Positions 41,837 to 56,464 of a stretch of DNA of 64,000 nt are shown piece by piece. Position numbers and translations under genes: made by a program. Below the pieces are notes generated by a model. It saw only the letters and a program-made list of their open reading frames with translations. It was not told the DNA's origin and ran no database searches. The DNA comes from Rhea pennata (lineage: Eukaryota; Chordata; Aves; Rheiformes; Rheidae), in assembly GCF_028389875.1 (NCBI RefSeq), contig NC_084687.1, positions 4,438,157 to 4,502,156 of the forward strand, given 5' to 3'. Numbering within the stretch: the first letter of the stretch is position 1; every line of letters starts with the position of its first letter.

Positions 41837-43456
41837 AGGCGAAGGGCAGAGCCGGTTACGGCGGCCGCGGGTGCAGGACGCGCTCGGGCTATAGGAGTGG
41901 GTTTATCCCAAGGGAGAAGCCGTGCTGGAGCCATGGCTGGGCGTTGCACGCCCCGCTGGGGAGGAGGAGGAGGAGGAGGAGGAGGAGGAGGTGCCGAAGG
42001 GAGGGTTGCGAGGCCGGAGGAGCGATGCCTGGTGGCTATCAAACGCGCTAATGAGTCAGGCTGCTGCCGTCTCCTTTCTCTGCCTCTGACTCACTGGTGA
42101 GCTTGGGTGAGGCATCTCCTGGCGGGCACGTGTGCGTGGCACGGCGCAGACCGGCACGCCCGGGTTTGGAAAGCGGCGCTGCCCCGCGTGCAGACCTCGG
42201 TCCCCGCTTAAAACTCCCCCAGCGTTTCCCCGACACGCAGCTCCGGGCACCGGGCTTCGAGCAGAGGAGGGTGAAAACCGAACTTCCCCACGCCCGCCCT
42301 CGCCTGGAAGCGCTTGCGAAGCGTTTCTGCCCCCGCTCAGCGAGCGCTTGTGCCTCTCTGGGCGTGGGAGGGACGGTCAGAAACTTCCAGCTCCAAAACG
42401 CTTACCCAGCTGCGGCACGGACCTTGCTTTGCATCCCAGGGAGCAGCATCAAGCCGCCCCCAGGAATTGCAAAGCGGGCTGCGCAGCACGGTGCAGCCGT
42501 TTGGAAAACCTCGGAGGAGGAGGAGGAGGAGGAAGTCAGTTGAGCATAGATTTATAAAAGCCTGCGAGGGCCCGCGTGAGACATCTCTTTTCCCGCTTCA
42601 GCACGGCGTCGTGTCTCTCAGTATTTTTTTTTCCCTTGGAGAAGCGGCCGTGCCTTCGCCCCGCCAGGCACGGCGCGAGGAGCAAGCGCCTCGGTCCAGC
42701 CCCAGCGCCGCAGAGCCTGGGGATGGAGCCGCCGGGGCGGCTTGCGCGGAGGCAGGCTTGGCAGCCGGTCCCAGTTACCTAACTTGTTTTTGCAAGTCGG
42801 GGCTGGAAGTTTCTCACAAACAGGCCGGCTGCAGAGCCTCCTGGTGCCTTCCGCGTCCGGAATGAGGGTAGATGTTCTTCGGACAACTTCTGGGATGTCT
42901 CTGCAAAAACATCTCGGGCTTGGCCCTGCTTGGGAGCTGAGGGCATCCGGAGGCACCCGGACGGTTGCTCTTCCCACCTCACTCCGGTCCTGGGTTTCCG
43001 TGCTCGGCAGAGGCGTTGCCTTCACCCTCGAGGAGTTGGGCTGCACCCGGTGCCAGGCTGAGAACTTGCAAACAGCGCACGCGCGTGCTTCGGTGCCGGG
43101 GCCTCCCCCGGGCACGCTCACGCCGGCGGGGACACGTGCTGCCCCGTTGCTCTGCCAGGGTCCCCCTTCCCATCCCCGCCGCCGGCTCCAGCAGCGGAGG
43201 CGCCGCAGCCCAGGGCAGCGCCCGCTGCCCCGACGGCGCCTTGCGCCCAGCCCTGTGCTCAGGCTAAGGGCGGCAGGGAGGAGCCGCAGTCTGCCGGGAA
43301 ATCGTTAGGACATGGTCGCCGGCGTTAGGGGTTTGCTCCTGCGGCTCCGCGGGGCAGCGAGACGGTCGAGCGCGGGGCAGGCGGGTCGGGGGCCCTGCAC
43401 AAGAAGGTGCGACGGGTGCCGCTGGCTCTGCTGCGAGCTGAGTTGCATCCCCTGGC

Positions 43457-43487
43457 GCTCCGCTCTGCTCCGCTCTGCTCCGCTCTG
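43457..43487. repeat. 10-bp tandem TCCGCTCTGC, three copies
   Basis: Three direct copies inside intron C7-C8; no other function visible. Confidence 0.85.
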
Positions 43488-43683
43488 GCCTGGAGCTTTT
43501 CCCTCCCGGAGAAGGAAGGGGCTTGTGTTTCTAAGGCGCCAGCATAGTAGGATGAGGAGCACCCCGGAAACGTCACCTCGCGCCTGCAGGATTTCCTTAG
43601 AGAGCGTAAATAAACCTCCGCGATGCTGCCTTCGTCGTGCAAACCTGCTGCTCTGGCGTGAAACCCTCTTTTCTCCTCCGCAG

Positions 43684-43771
43684 ACACCTCAACACGGAGC
43701 ACGCGCTCGATGACCGAAGCACGGCCCAGTGTCGGGTTCAGATGCAGGTGGTTCAGCAGCTGGAAATACAG
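43684..43771 (+). CDS. FOXP4: FOXP4 coding exon C8 (zinc finger histidines, zipper start)
   Basis: 88 bases, completing codon K317 and encoding residues 318-346. [20 protein letters not shown] is followed by [10 protein letters not shown]318 and H323 complete the C2H2 finger. The leucine zipper begins with V340 as the first heptad position. The acceptor is CTCCGCAG and the donor CAG|GTGGGC, phase 0. Confidence 0.98.
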
Positions 43772-45679
<1,908 letters not shown>

Positions 45680-45784
45680 GTGAGCTCGGGCATGCGGCCG
45701 AGCGCGTCCTCCTCCGCCTTCGCCCCGGTGCCGGCTCCTCGAGCTCTCGCCTTCGTCTCCCGCCCCTCTTCCCCCCCTCTGCAG
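45680..45784 (+). other. FOXP4: FOXP4 intron C10-C11 (105 bp)
   Basis: Short intron, GTGAGC to CCCCTCTGCAG; nothing else is seen in it. Confidence 0.96.
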
Positions 45785-45861
45785 AACTTGCACAGAATCA
45801 CGAGTTTTACAAAAACGCGGATGTCCGGCCGCCCTTCACGTACGCCTCGCTCATCCGGCAG
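45785..45861 (+). CDS. FOXP4: FOXP4 coding exon C11 (start of forkhead domain)
   Basis: 77 bases, completing E442 and encoding residues 443-467: [20 protein letters not shown] then [16 protein letters not shown] is the N-terminal end of the winged-helix forkhead domain. The [13 protein letters not shown] lead-in distinguishes FOXP4 from FOXP1/2. The donor is CAG|GTGAGT, phase 0. Confidence 0.99.
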
Positions 45862-46305
<444 letters not shown>

Positions 46306-47996
46306 TGACTGCGCTAAAGGACCGGCTTCGTTCAGGTGTTTCACCTTCCTCGTAAGAGACTTTGCGTCTCCTGGGGTTGGTACTTGCAGCTGGTGCCACC
46401 TGGCTTTGGTTTTCCCGCGCTGTGCCTGGGCCGGACCCGGGTGCCCGACGCGCTCTGCTTTGGCGGAGCCGCCGAGTCGGTGAGCTGCCGGCCCGTCGCC
46501 GTGCAACGTGCAACTCCGGGCAGAGCTCTTGGGGGCGCTGGAGATGATTTTACAGATAAATCCAAACATTTTGCTCCCGAGGTGCCTCTCTGGACTTGGG
46601 GGAGGTTTGGTCTCGCAGGGGGCTGCTTGGGAAGCTCGGTGCGGTGGGATGCAGCCCGGCCCGCAAAGGCTGTGCGGTGGAAACCGGCACCTCTCTGCAG
46701 TCAGGAGCTGGGCTTGGAGCAGAGCCTGCGCATCTCGGCTCCAGGAGAAGGGTGAAGGGAGAAGTGAGACACTCAAAATAGAAAATAAGGTTAATGATAA
46801 CCTGGGGGCTGGTGTCACTGCACACAGCAAATTGGAGATGGCTCTGCCAAGCTGTAAAGTGCTGGGGCTGGGTCTTGGGAGCAGCCGTAGCTGGCACTAG
46901 GCCACGGATGCTCATCTGGGAAGAGGGGAAGGAGAGAGAAAGGTGGTGAGTGAGGGTGCAGGATACCTCGGGGTATTCGTCGTTCATCTTTCATCCGTGA
47001 AGAGCCTCGTTTCCCCCTTCACCCGCTGTCTGCCCCGCGCAGCCTGGCAGACGCCCGCTGCCGGGTGCCGCCGCGGCACGCGGAGCAGCACAGCTCCGGC
47101 TTTCCCTGCGCCTTGTTGGCACCGGCAAGAGGGACGAGTCTGCACCACGGAGGGGCCGGGGAGGTCAGGGAGCCCCTCGGGGCTTTCCAGGTCCTTTTGG
47201 CTGTTCGTTAGAGTCCTGGCTGGGTGATGGAGAGTGAAGCTGCTGTTTAACACCTCCCGCAGGGTGTTGGGAATATTTCTGTTGCTGAGGATCATTTGGT
47301 AACTGCTCTGGACAGATGCACATGAGTTGTCCAGCTTTCTAGGACAGGACAGGAGAGGTTTCTGTTCTCACTTATTTAGCAATTACCAAATCCAAGGGAA
47401 CTAAAAAAACCCCACATCTCAGATGAAAGGGATAGTTGTGGAAAGAGGAGTTATTGCCCCGACCAGGAAGGATATTTTTATTGTTTCCTGCTGTATGCGT
47501 TTGCTGAGGCACAGCTTCCTTCGGCTCGGGATAACGGGAAGCAAGGTGATAAAACAGAAACTGCAAGTTTAAAACTTAAAAAAAAAAAAACACCTAGATT
47601 AAACAAGATGCAATAGGGACTCTGGTGTGTTTTGCAGGATTTAGGAAGGAATTGTTTATTCCAGAGCCCAGCATTGCTTGTAGAGCCCTGAGCCGACCGG
47701 AGCAGCAGTTTGGCTCTCTCTAGCAAACTCTGGCTTCGGAGCCCGAGCGCCGCGGGCCCCGGCGTCCCCGCCGCCGCGAGATGCCCTCGCTCCGTCCTGT
47801 CCCATCGCAGGGACGGCGCGAGCGGCGAGGGAGTCGCGGGCGGCTCTGGGGCCTCGGCGCGGCCCTGCGTCGGTCTGGAGTCCCCCTCACGGCACGCGGG
47901 CAGTATTGCAAGCCGGCGGCGCGCCGCGCCGAGCCGGGAGCGTCGCCTGTCCCGGGGCGCCCGGGCCGCTTTCGCAGAGCAGGGAGCCCTGTCCCC

Positions 47997-48040
47997 ACTC
48001 TGTGCCTCAGTTTCCCCATCTGCAGAATGATGTAATGACT
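47997..48040 (+). repeat. MIR-like ancient SINE fragment (tail region)
   Basis: TGTGCCTCAGTTTCCCCATC followed by TGCAGAATGATGTAATGA closely follows the conserved 3' part of the tRNA-derived MIR SINE as I recall it. Only this core is visible; the tRNA-like head is not evident. An ancient amniote repeat rather than a recent insertion. Confidence 0.6.
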
Positions 48041-49899
48041 GCTGAAAAAGGCCTTTTCCCCTTCCTTTTTGTGAGCTGAAAGGAATAAATATTTGGGGGT
48101 TTCTTTTCTTCTTTGTGGCTAAGCCGCGTCCCATAGCACTGAGATTGCAAAGTGAAGTGTTGACGCGGCAGAGCGGGGCTTCCCCCGTCCCTTTGATCTC
48201 CCTTTTTGTTTTTTCCTGTTCAAAAGGGTTGGGAGGAGATTAAGAAGAGTGGGTGGTGGTGATTCCCCTTCAGCTTTCTGTTCTCAAGGGCAGGGTTTTT
48301 TTGAAGGTGGGGGGTGAGATGTAGCAAAAAAAATAATGCGTTTCTGCTCCGGTTTCTCTGCCCTCTCGTCCGTCGGCTGCCCTGGGGCGCGAGGCCGCGG
48401 CGATCCCCGGCGCGGCGGGCAGGGGGAGTGGGGCCGGGGGCGTAAAGCAAATATCATTAGAAAAGACAAAGATGAGAAGCAAACAGAGCAGCCACGTCTG
48501 GCGCTAAACAAATACTCTGTCGAAATACAAAAGCCGCATTAAATCGAGGCAGGAGGCCGCCCCAGAGCCGAGCGGGACGGCTCCTCGGTCGGGGTGTCTC
48601 GCCCCACGGCTCCGCTCCGCGTCCGGGGAGGAGCGCGGGCTCTCGGGGCCGGCACCGCCGCGCGGGGCGTCGGATCAAACCTCCCGCGCGCGGGGACGCT
48701 CCGGAGGGTTAGCCGCCCCCGAGGCTGCCGGTGGGGCAGGGGCTGCGGGGAGAGGAGCGCAGCTGGGTTGGTTTCTCTACCCGGTGCCCGCTCCCGTAGG
48801 GCTCTCCCGAGCGCCGGGCTGTGCACGTCGTCGGGCTTCGTGTCGTCTCCGCTTCTGCCTTTTGCAAACACCCACCGAAAGCTCCGACGCGGTGCGATGG
48901 CACGGGGGCAGCTGGAGGGGGGGGACGCCTTTACGGCGAGCTGTGTTTGGAAGAGGAGCCCCCTGCGAGCGCGGGAAGAGCACGCGGGGCAGGATCCGTC
49001 CCGGCGGAGCGAGGGAGTCCCGTGTTTGCTAGCCGGAGGCCGGGGGTTCGAGGGCAGCAGCGGGATCCCGGGCCGGGCTGGACGCGAGCGCCCCGCGGGG
49101 GCTCGGGCAGGCGGCGGGCGCGGGGGGCTTGCAGCGCGGTGGTGCAAGGGCAGAGCGAGGGTGGGGGAGCTTTGGGCTCGCCGGCGCTTCGCCGAAGGAG
49201 GGAGAGAAGAGGCAGAGACAGGCTTGGGGCAAGGCACCCGCCAGCAAGGAGCTGGGACACCCGAGTTCGCGCCTCGGCGTTGTCACCGGCTTGAAGGCAA
49301 ACCAGTTTCTGGGTTCACCTTTGGATTTGCAGCTCCTCGGGACATTTATCCGGCCGGCACATCTCCATGCAAGCACGAGGCACGGCGCCCAGGCCTTCCC
49401 CTCCTTCCTTGCGTGCTTTGCAGCGGCGAGACGCTTGGGGAGGCAGGAACGGCTCATGTGGCACGTTAAAAACCCAGCGGTGAGAGAGGCTGGGACCTTG
49501 GGCACCCAGCGGCACGTCAAGGGCATCGCCCGGGTCGGCTCCCGGCCCGCGCGTTGCCCGTGCAACCTGCTGGCACTCGCGGCTCCTCGTGCACCGTGGC
49601 TAAAAATCAGTTCAAACAGCCTTGACTTTGCTTGAAGCTTTTTGCACAAGGAAGGGAGAAGTCGCGGGGGCCTTTCGTCGTGCAGCGCCTGGCACGACGT
49701 GGCGGGCGCAGGGGGCCCGGCCGTGCTGGAGGATGGACGGAGGAACGGGGGAAAGGGCCGAGCTTTGTTTGGTTTTGCCCCTAAATTAAAAAAAAAAAGA
49801 AGAAGAAGATAAGGAAAGGAAGGGGGCAGTCCAATTTGATGAGTTTCCGGGAACTTTAGCACTTCCCCGCGCGGGGCAGGGCGGGGGGGCTCAGTCCTT

Positions 49900-50330
49900 G
49901 CGTCTCCTTTCTGCCTTGTTGTGTTGCCCAGCTCCTTTGTTTATACAGCCCCCGTTCGACCTTTTAAATTGCTGTTAATGTTTTAGCGTAACGAATTAGT
50001 CTCTCATCACGAATCAGGACTCGAAATAAAAAAAAAAAAAAACTGTAAAAAAAAAAACCCTCCGAGGCCAACTTCCTGAAATTGGGGTCATTCTCATTTG
50101 CAAGGCAGAGAATCTGAGAACCTTAATGCAAGGAAATTTATTCAAAGGCAGAGCCCCGGCGTGATTAGGCCCTTTGTAATTATAGCTCGGAGAGATTCCA
50201 CTCCAGCCTCCTGCCTCCCTCATGGATTAGCAAGTGAGTCGGAAAAATACACAGGATTTAATTAGAGGCAAATTAAAATTGGTAATGAAATAGGGGCAGT
50301 AGCAAATGGCAGGGAGTTGGAAGGGGAGAA
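49900..50330. promoter_or_regulatory. 430-bp AT-rich island, candidate conserved enhancer
   Basis: Unique AT-rich sequence 310-740 bases upstream of exon C13 contains ATTTGCAA (50096-50103), TAATTA (50259-50264) and further ATTA cores near 49995, 50163 and 50226. Apart from the A-run near 50030, no simple repeats. One of the clearest non-coding islands in the gene. Confidence 0.45.
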
Positions 50331-50395
50331 GGGAGCCGGCATCTCTCGGGGCTGCGCCGTCTGCCTACGTGTGCGTCTCTTTATTTTACATTTAG

Positions 50396-51149
<754 letters not shown>

Positions 51150-51216
51150 GAGCCCGACTTTAGTCAAGAACATGATTTCGGGACTCGGTTACGGAGCACT
51201 TAATGCCAGTTACCAG
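51150..51216 (+). CDS. FOXP4: FOXP4 coding exon C14
   Basis: 67 bases, completing G542 and encoding residues 543-564: [20 protein letters not shown] then YQ. This is the conserved post-forkhead segment. The donor is CAG|GTAGGG, phase 0. Confidence 0.98.
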
Positions 51217-51308
51217 GTAGGGACCGTCGGGCGGCTCGGGGCAGCCGGGTGCCCCCCGGCGCGGCTCTCCGCGGGCGCCCCGCGAGCCGTAACCTCCGTG
51301 CGCCGCAG
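51217..51308 (+). other. FOXP4: FOXP4 intron C14-C15 (92 bp)
   Basis: The shortest intron in the gene, GTAGGG to GTGCGCCGCAG, with a weak pyrimidine tract. It is GC-rich. Confidence 0.95.
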
Positions 51309-51475
51309 GCCGCCCTCGCGGAGAGCAGCTTCCCCCTGCTGAACAGCCCCACCATGATCAACACGAGCTCCGCCAGCGGCATGCTGCACGTGGGCCACGA
51401 CGACGTGAGCAGCACCGTGGAGCAGGTGAACAGCAACGGCAGCAGCAGCCCGCGGCTTTCCCCGCAGCAGTACAG
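51309..51475 (+). CDS. FOXP4: FOXP4 coding exon C15
   Basis: 167 bases, phase 0 in and 2 out (residues 565-620). It begins [20 protein letters not shown] and ends with [15 protein letters not shown]. Family-typical Ser-rich C-terminal region, moderately diverged from the mammalian version. The donor is ACAG|GTGAGC. Confidence 0.97.
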
Positions 51476-51691
51476 GTGAGCCGCGGCCGGGGGGGCGAGC
51501 TCGGCCCGGCCGCGGGGGTCCGCGGAGCTGCGCGTTGCCTCGGGGCGGGGGGCCGGGGCGTCGCTGGGACCCCGGCGCCCAAGCGGAGAGGTTTGCCGGG
51601 TGGCGGGTGCAGCGCCGCGAGGCCGAAGGCTTTCCGTCGCGGTGCCTCGGCGGAGCCTCTCCTCGGGCTTTAAAGCCTCCTCTCCCGGCAG
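51476..51691 (+). other. FOXP4: FOXP4 intron C15-C16 (216 bp)
   Basis: Short GC-rich intron, GTGAGC to CTCTCCCGGCAG. Nothing further. Confidence 0.96.
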
Positions 51692-51836
51692 CCACCCAGT
51701 GCACGTGAAGGAAGAGCCGGCCGAGGCCGAAGACGACAGCAGGCCCGTCTCGCTCATGGCCCCCGCCAACCAGAATGTGACGATTCCCGACGACAGGGAC
51801 CTGGAGGAGGAGCTGCCGGTGGAAGACTTGTCCTAA
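51692..51836 (+). CDS. FOXP4: FOXP4 coding exon C16 (acidic C-terminus, stop)
   Basis: Residues 621-667 and TAA at 51834-51836. It starts HPVHVKEEPAEAEDD and ends DRDLEEELPVEDLS. VKEE (K626) is the sumoylation consensus shared with FOXP1 and FOXP2. The acidic Glu/Asp-rich tail is typical of the family. The reading frame reaches its stop in the phase predicted by the previous fifteen exons, which supports C2-C16 being intact. Confidence 0.98.
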
Positions 51837-52804
51837 GGACCCTTCCTCCTCCCCGAGGGGCAAGCGCTTCCCGCCCTCCCCAGCCGGAGACGAGCGGCAG
51901 CTCCCGCCTCCTCCGGGCCACCTTCGGCGTTAACCCCTTTCTCAAAGGCACTTCCACAGAGCAGAAGGGTTTCCTTGGTGCGACCTGTTGCCGGTGGCAC
52001 GTCCCTCCTCTTCCCCACTGCCCCGTGCCGCGTCCCCGTCCCGGTGACTGACGGATTCCTGCAACAGGGGACGCGCAGAGATACGAAAGCCCAAGAGCTG
52101 AACTTTTTCTCCCCCTCCTCCCTCGGTTAGTGACTGGCGGACGAGGATGGTAGGTTGTTTCTGTCCGAAGTTGTCCCTCCTCCCTTCCCGGCGCCCCCGG
52201 ATCCGGTGCGTAAGGAAGGCACCTCCGTCCGCGGAGCCGTGGCTGGGCTCCGCTCTGCTCGGGAAGACGCAGCTCCGGGGTCTCCCCCGCGCCGCCGTGG
52301 ACGCCACCGGCCTGGGCGTCCTCGGAGGGGAGGCGACGGCAGGACCCCCCCGCCGCGCGTCCCCTGCCCGAGGGGGCTTTGCACTAGGAGGAACCTCGAA
52401 GCCTTCCAGCCCACTGCCTCCCTCCAGCCGGATGGCACCTTCGGGGGAAGAAACACCAGAAACGGGGACGAGACCTCCGCGGTGGCGTGGGAGATGGCCG
52501 TGCGCCCCGGTCCTTCGTTCCGTGGCCGGGAACCGGGGGCGGCCGCGCCGTCGCCGTCGGCTCTCCGTGCCGAGTCGCTGAACCACTCGGAGGGCGGAAG
52601 ACGTAACCGGTGCTCGCCGTCGTCCCCGAGCCCCGCGGTCCCGGCCGGGCGCCCGGCGGCGTCGAGGCGGTGACGGCTGGGCGGGACGGACGCGAGCTCT
52701 TTCCTGCCCCGCGGTGCGCGGCGAACCGCCGGGAAGGCAGCACAGGGCCCGGGCCCGGGCGCCGGCCCGAGACGCGTCTTCCAGTGCAGGGACGGGCTCC
52801 GGCG

Positions 52805-52840
52805 CCCGCTTCTTCCTCCTCCTCCTCCTCCTCCTCCTCC
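52805..52840. repeat. CTC/TCC triplet microsatellite in the 3' UTR
   Basis: About eleven uninterrupted TCC units, transcribed within the FOXP4 3' UTR. Likely length-polymorphic. Confidence 0.85.
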
Positions 52841-54147
52841 TCTGCTGCCGTCCCCGAAGCCGTGGGGAGTTCTCAGCGGGCGAAGGCCGAGCGCGGCGGG
52901 CACGTGCGGTGAGCCGTCCGCGCTCGGGTCCCCCGGCGCCGCCGTGCCGAGCGGGGGGACGGCGCCGGCGGGCGGCCGCAGCGTCCCCGGCGAGCGGCGC
53001 CCGCGCTCCCCGCTCCCTCCTTTTCCTTTTCCGTGCGCGCCTGCGTCCACATGGGAAGATACCAAAAGATTTCTAGAGCCAGACGGTCCGTAGTTCAGGT
53101 GAACAGATGGTATTCGTGCCAAAAAGAAACGTTAATAATAACGAGAACGACACAACCAAACACCCCTCTTCTCCCTGCTCTTTTCTTCGCTCGCTGGCGG
53201 TTTCGGCGCCCGTTTCCTCCGGTGCGGGCTCCTGCCGGCAGGGCTCCCGCGGCCCCGCGCCCGGGCACCGGCGGTGCACGGGGCCCCGGGTTTTGATGCC
53301 TGCTGGCCGGGAGCATTTCGGTAGGGTCGGACCCTCTCCTTCCTCCACCGCGGGGGTCCCACGGAGGCGGCGCGGGATGCGCCCGGGCTGGCGCTCCCCG
53401 GGGTGTCCCGGCGGGCACCGGGCGCTGCCGGGGGGGACCCGCTCCGCGTAGCGTGGAGGTGGAGACGCCGCCGGTGTGGAGCCCCGCTGCAGGCTCTCCC
53501 GTCGCTGCGCCCGCTCCCTGCGTGTCCTGGGGGAAGGCCGCGCCGTTCCCCCCGCCCCGGTTAAAGCGTCGGCGGCGAGGGCTGGAGGCTGCGTGTGCGG
53601 AGCCTCTCCGGGGCTCTGCGTTTCGCGTCGCCGCTTCCAGACGCGCGGCGAGCGAGCGGCCGGAGAGGGCGAGATGCTCCGGGAGCCCCTTCCCGCGCCC
53701 CGAAACGTCCCCGTGGCCGCAGCCCGGCGGCTGGCGAAGGCGGGTTGCCCCCGGCCGCGGCAGCTGGGGCGGCTCGCCGGGCTCCCGGCACGGGCCCTTT
53801 CCGGCCCCAAAAAGCCGCCGGCGCGCCGCGAGCAGCCGGCGAAGGGCGCAGACGCTGCCGGCGCCCACTGCGCCGGTGCTTTCCCGCGGCGGCCGGCGCC
53901 ACGCCGGGGCCTTCGCTAGGTGTCTCCACTGGACCCGCGTTTCTCCGCAGCCTGCTCCAGCGCTTCCCTCGCTCGCCGGATGCAGGAGACGCCGGGCGAC
54001 GAGGTTCGCTTCGCCGGCCGGCCTCCTCTCTGCGTTTTGGGGCTGTTTCCCGCGATCCCCGTACTTTCTCGCGCCGGGGGTGGGGAGGGTCAAATGCCAC
54101 CCTGCCGCCGCCGTCCGCAGCCTGCTCCAAAATTGGCTTTACCATTG

Positions 54148-54155
54148 ACCAAAGA
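54148..54155 (+). promoter_or_regulatory. candidate miR-9 8-mer site in 3' UTR
   Basis: ACCAAAGA is the full 8-mer complement of the miR-9-5p seed. FOXP1 and FOXP2 are known miR-9 targets; targeting of this FOXP4 site is inferred. Confidence 0.45.
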
Positions 54156-55774
54156 TCCTTTTAGGCCAGAGGCGTAAACGAAACCTCATTTAGATCTGCG
54201 CGTCTGCGACTGCTTTGCTCTGCGCAGCTCCCCCGACGCCCCCGTCGCTGCCAGCCGAAGAGCGTGCGAGGCAGGAGCCGGCGGGTATTTCCCCCGCTTG
54301 CCCCGTTTCCTTTTTTTTTTCTTTCCAGCCTCTTGATATATTTCTTTTAAATTATTGTTTTAAACAAGTTTACAGCTGCCGTTTGTACGTGTTCATGAAG
54401 GTAGGCCGGAGTCGTGCATTGCTGCTTTGCTGCCCTACGTGGCCGAAGGTACGCGGGGAAGCGGGGAGGGACGGAGGGGGCGGACGCGGGTGCCGCCGTC
54501 CCCGTGGGCTTTCCAGCTCGCGTCCCCCTCGCCCCGATCCGTCGCTGCTCTGCCTCCCTAATTTCGCCCCTAGCAGCTGCATTGCCTGCATCAACCTGCA
54601 TCTTTTTTTCCATCCTCCCCGGAACCTTTTGCAGAGGATGTGACAAGAGTTGAGCTTTCAAGAAAGGCTTTTTCCCCCCGTCCTGTGTTTTTTTTTTTTT
54701 TTCTTGCTTCATCCCTAGCAATGCTCCCTCCCGTCCCCCTTCCCCTTTGCCACGAGCAGAGGGTCCCGGCAGCTCGGGGGTCTGGCAGTGCCGCGTTTCG
54801 GGGGGATGCAGGGCACCCTGGGGCTCTGCACCCCGCTGCTCCCGAGAGCAAAGGAGGGTGAAAAGCCTCCAGGTCCCAGTGCGGCTCCGCCGGCAGCTGC
54901 CTGACTTTCCCCGGCACTCCGTTAAGGAGGGAGGAGAAGTCACCCATTACGGGCCCAGGAGCCGGGCGTCAGCCTTTTGTTACCACTTGCCCAAACCTTA
55001 AACGAATTCCGCGCGTCTGTCCGCCCGCAGCCCGTCCGGCTTCTCGCGCGTCCCTGCGGCGCGGGCGCCCGGCCCCGCGTGCCGTCGGAGCAGGGTGCGC
55101 GGAGCCGGGCGGGATCCCGGGCGAGTTTTCTCCCTCCGCAGCCGTTTCCCAGCAGCAGCTTTCCTTTCTTGGGGCGCGTTTGCCGTGGTTTGCGGGCTCC
55201 CTCGGGCCGCGCGCGGCGTTGCCGGTCTTTCCCTTTTGCAACCGGGGCCGCTTGCGAGCGAGGAGGAGGAAAGCCCCGTGCGAGCGGTTCCTTTCGCCTC
55301 TCCTTCCCCCTGCCGCCTGAGTTCAGTTTTCAGCGGCGGCACAGCCGCTCCGCTGCGTGGCACCCGGCCGGGCGGGCGCAGCGCGGCGGGGACGCGGGGG
55401 ACGCTCGGCGGCGGCGCCGGCGGTTGCTCCTTAGGCTTTTGCAAAGGTGCAAACCCTCTCCCCCCGCCCAAACTCTGCCGGCCCCCGGCTCGCCGGGACG
55501 GTGCTGAGCCCCGTCCCGCACCCCGCGGCGGCCCTTGGAGCAGCCCGGCGAAGGCGTTGGGCGGCTGCCAGCCTTCGGGGCGAGCTCTGCTCCTCTGCCC
55601 GGTGCCCCTAAGCGAGCGCCGCGGCTTGTCCGGCGTTGAAACAAGGCTGCGCGCAGGCAGCCGCGGACCCACCGAGGACGGCCTGGCACCTTCCCCTCCT
55701 GCCCTTCCCCTCCCACACGTTGCTAGCCTTCATCCCGGCTCGGAAGAGCGCACTCTCTATATATATTATATATA

Positions 55775-55784
55775 AATAAATAAA
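55775..55784 (+). terminator. FOXP4: proximal tandem poly(A) signals
   Basis: Two overlapping AATAAA hexamers (55775-55780, 55779-55784) are followed by a T/GT-rich stretch (55803-55841) suitable as a downstream element. This suggests a shorter 3' UTR isoform of about 4 kb. Confidence 0.5.
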
Positions 55785-56084
55785 TATATAAATATAAAGG
55801 AGGGTTTTCTTGTTTTGTTTTGTTTTTTTTTGTTTTCTTTTGACATGTGCCCAGGTTTGGATAGTTGCTTGGCTCCAAGCTGCCCCGTCGCTCCTCCTCC
55901 TCCTCCTCCGCGGCCGTCCCGGCTATTTCCCGTGCAACGCGCCCGGCTTGATGCTCGGGGCGGGGGGATGCAGGGGCCGGGGCCCCATCGCCCGCCGCTT
56001 CGGGGCGCAGCCCGGCCCCGCCGCCGGCTTCGCGGAGAGGGCAGGGGGAAGGGCCAAGCGCAGCGCGCGGCAGAGTTGTACGTC

Positions 56085-56092
56085 TGTATATA
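56085..56092 (+). promoter_or_regulatory. candidate Pumilio response element
   Basis: TGTATATA matches UGUANAUA exactly. It lies between the proximal and distal poly(A) signals, so only the long isoform would carry it. Confidence 0.45.
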
Positions 56093-56464
56093 TTGCGATA
56101 TATATATACCGGTTTTGAAGCGGCAACCGCGAGTCGATCCTTCGGGACCGTCCGGCTTCGCTCCCCGGCGCTTTTTGCTCGCGCGGCGTCAGGCGGGCGG
56201 GGGCACGTCCCAAAAAGCGTAGGGCACCGCTCCGTAAGCGGAGGCGTTTTTCTGGTATCTCTCATCGACGTCCTGAAGGAATCGCTCAGTTTTCCATGTT
56301 TTCCTGTTCTGGGGGTTCATTCCCCACCCCCACCCTTTCCCGATGACGAGGAGGAGGTTTCTTTGCAGACTGGCTCGTGTCGGTGGTGGCCGGGGGCCGG
56401 TGCCGAGCGGGAGCGGGGCAGGGCTGCCCGGGAGGGAGCAGCGGCTGGAAGGGAGTTGGATTAA

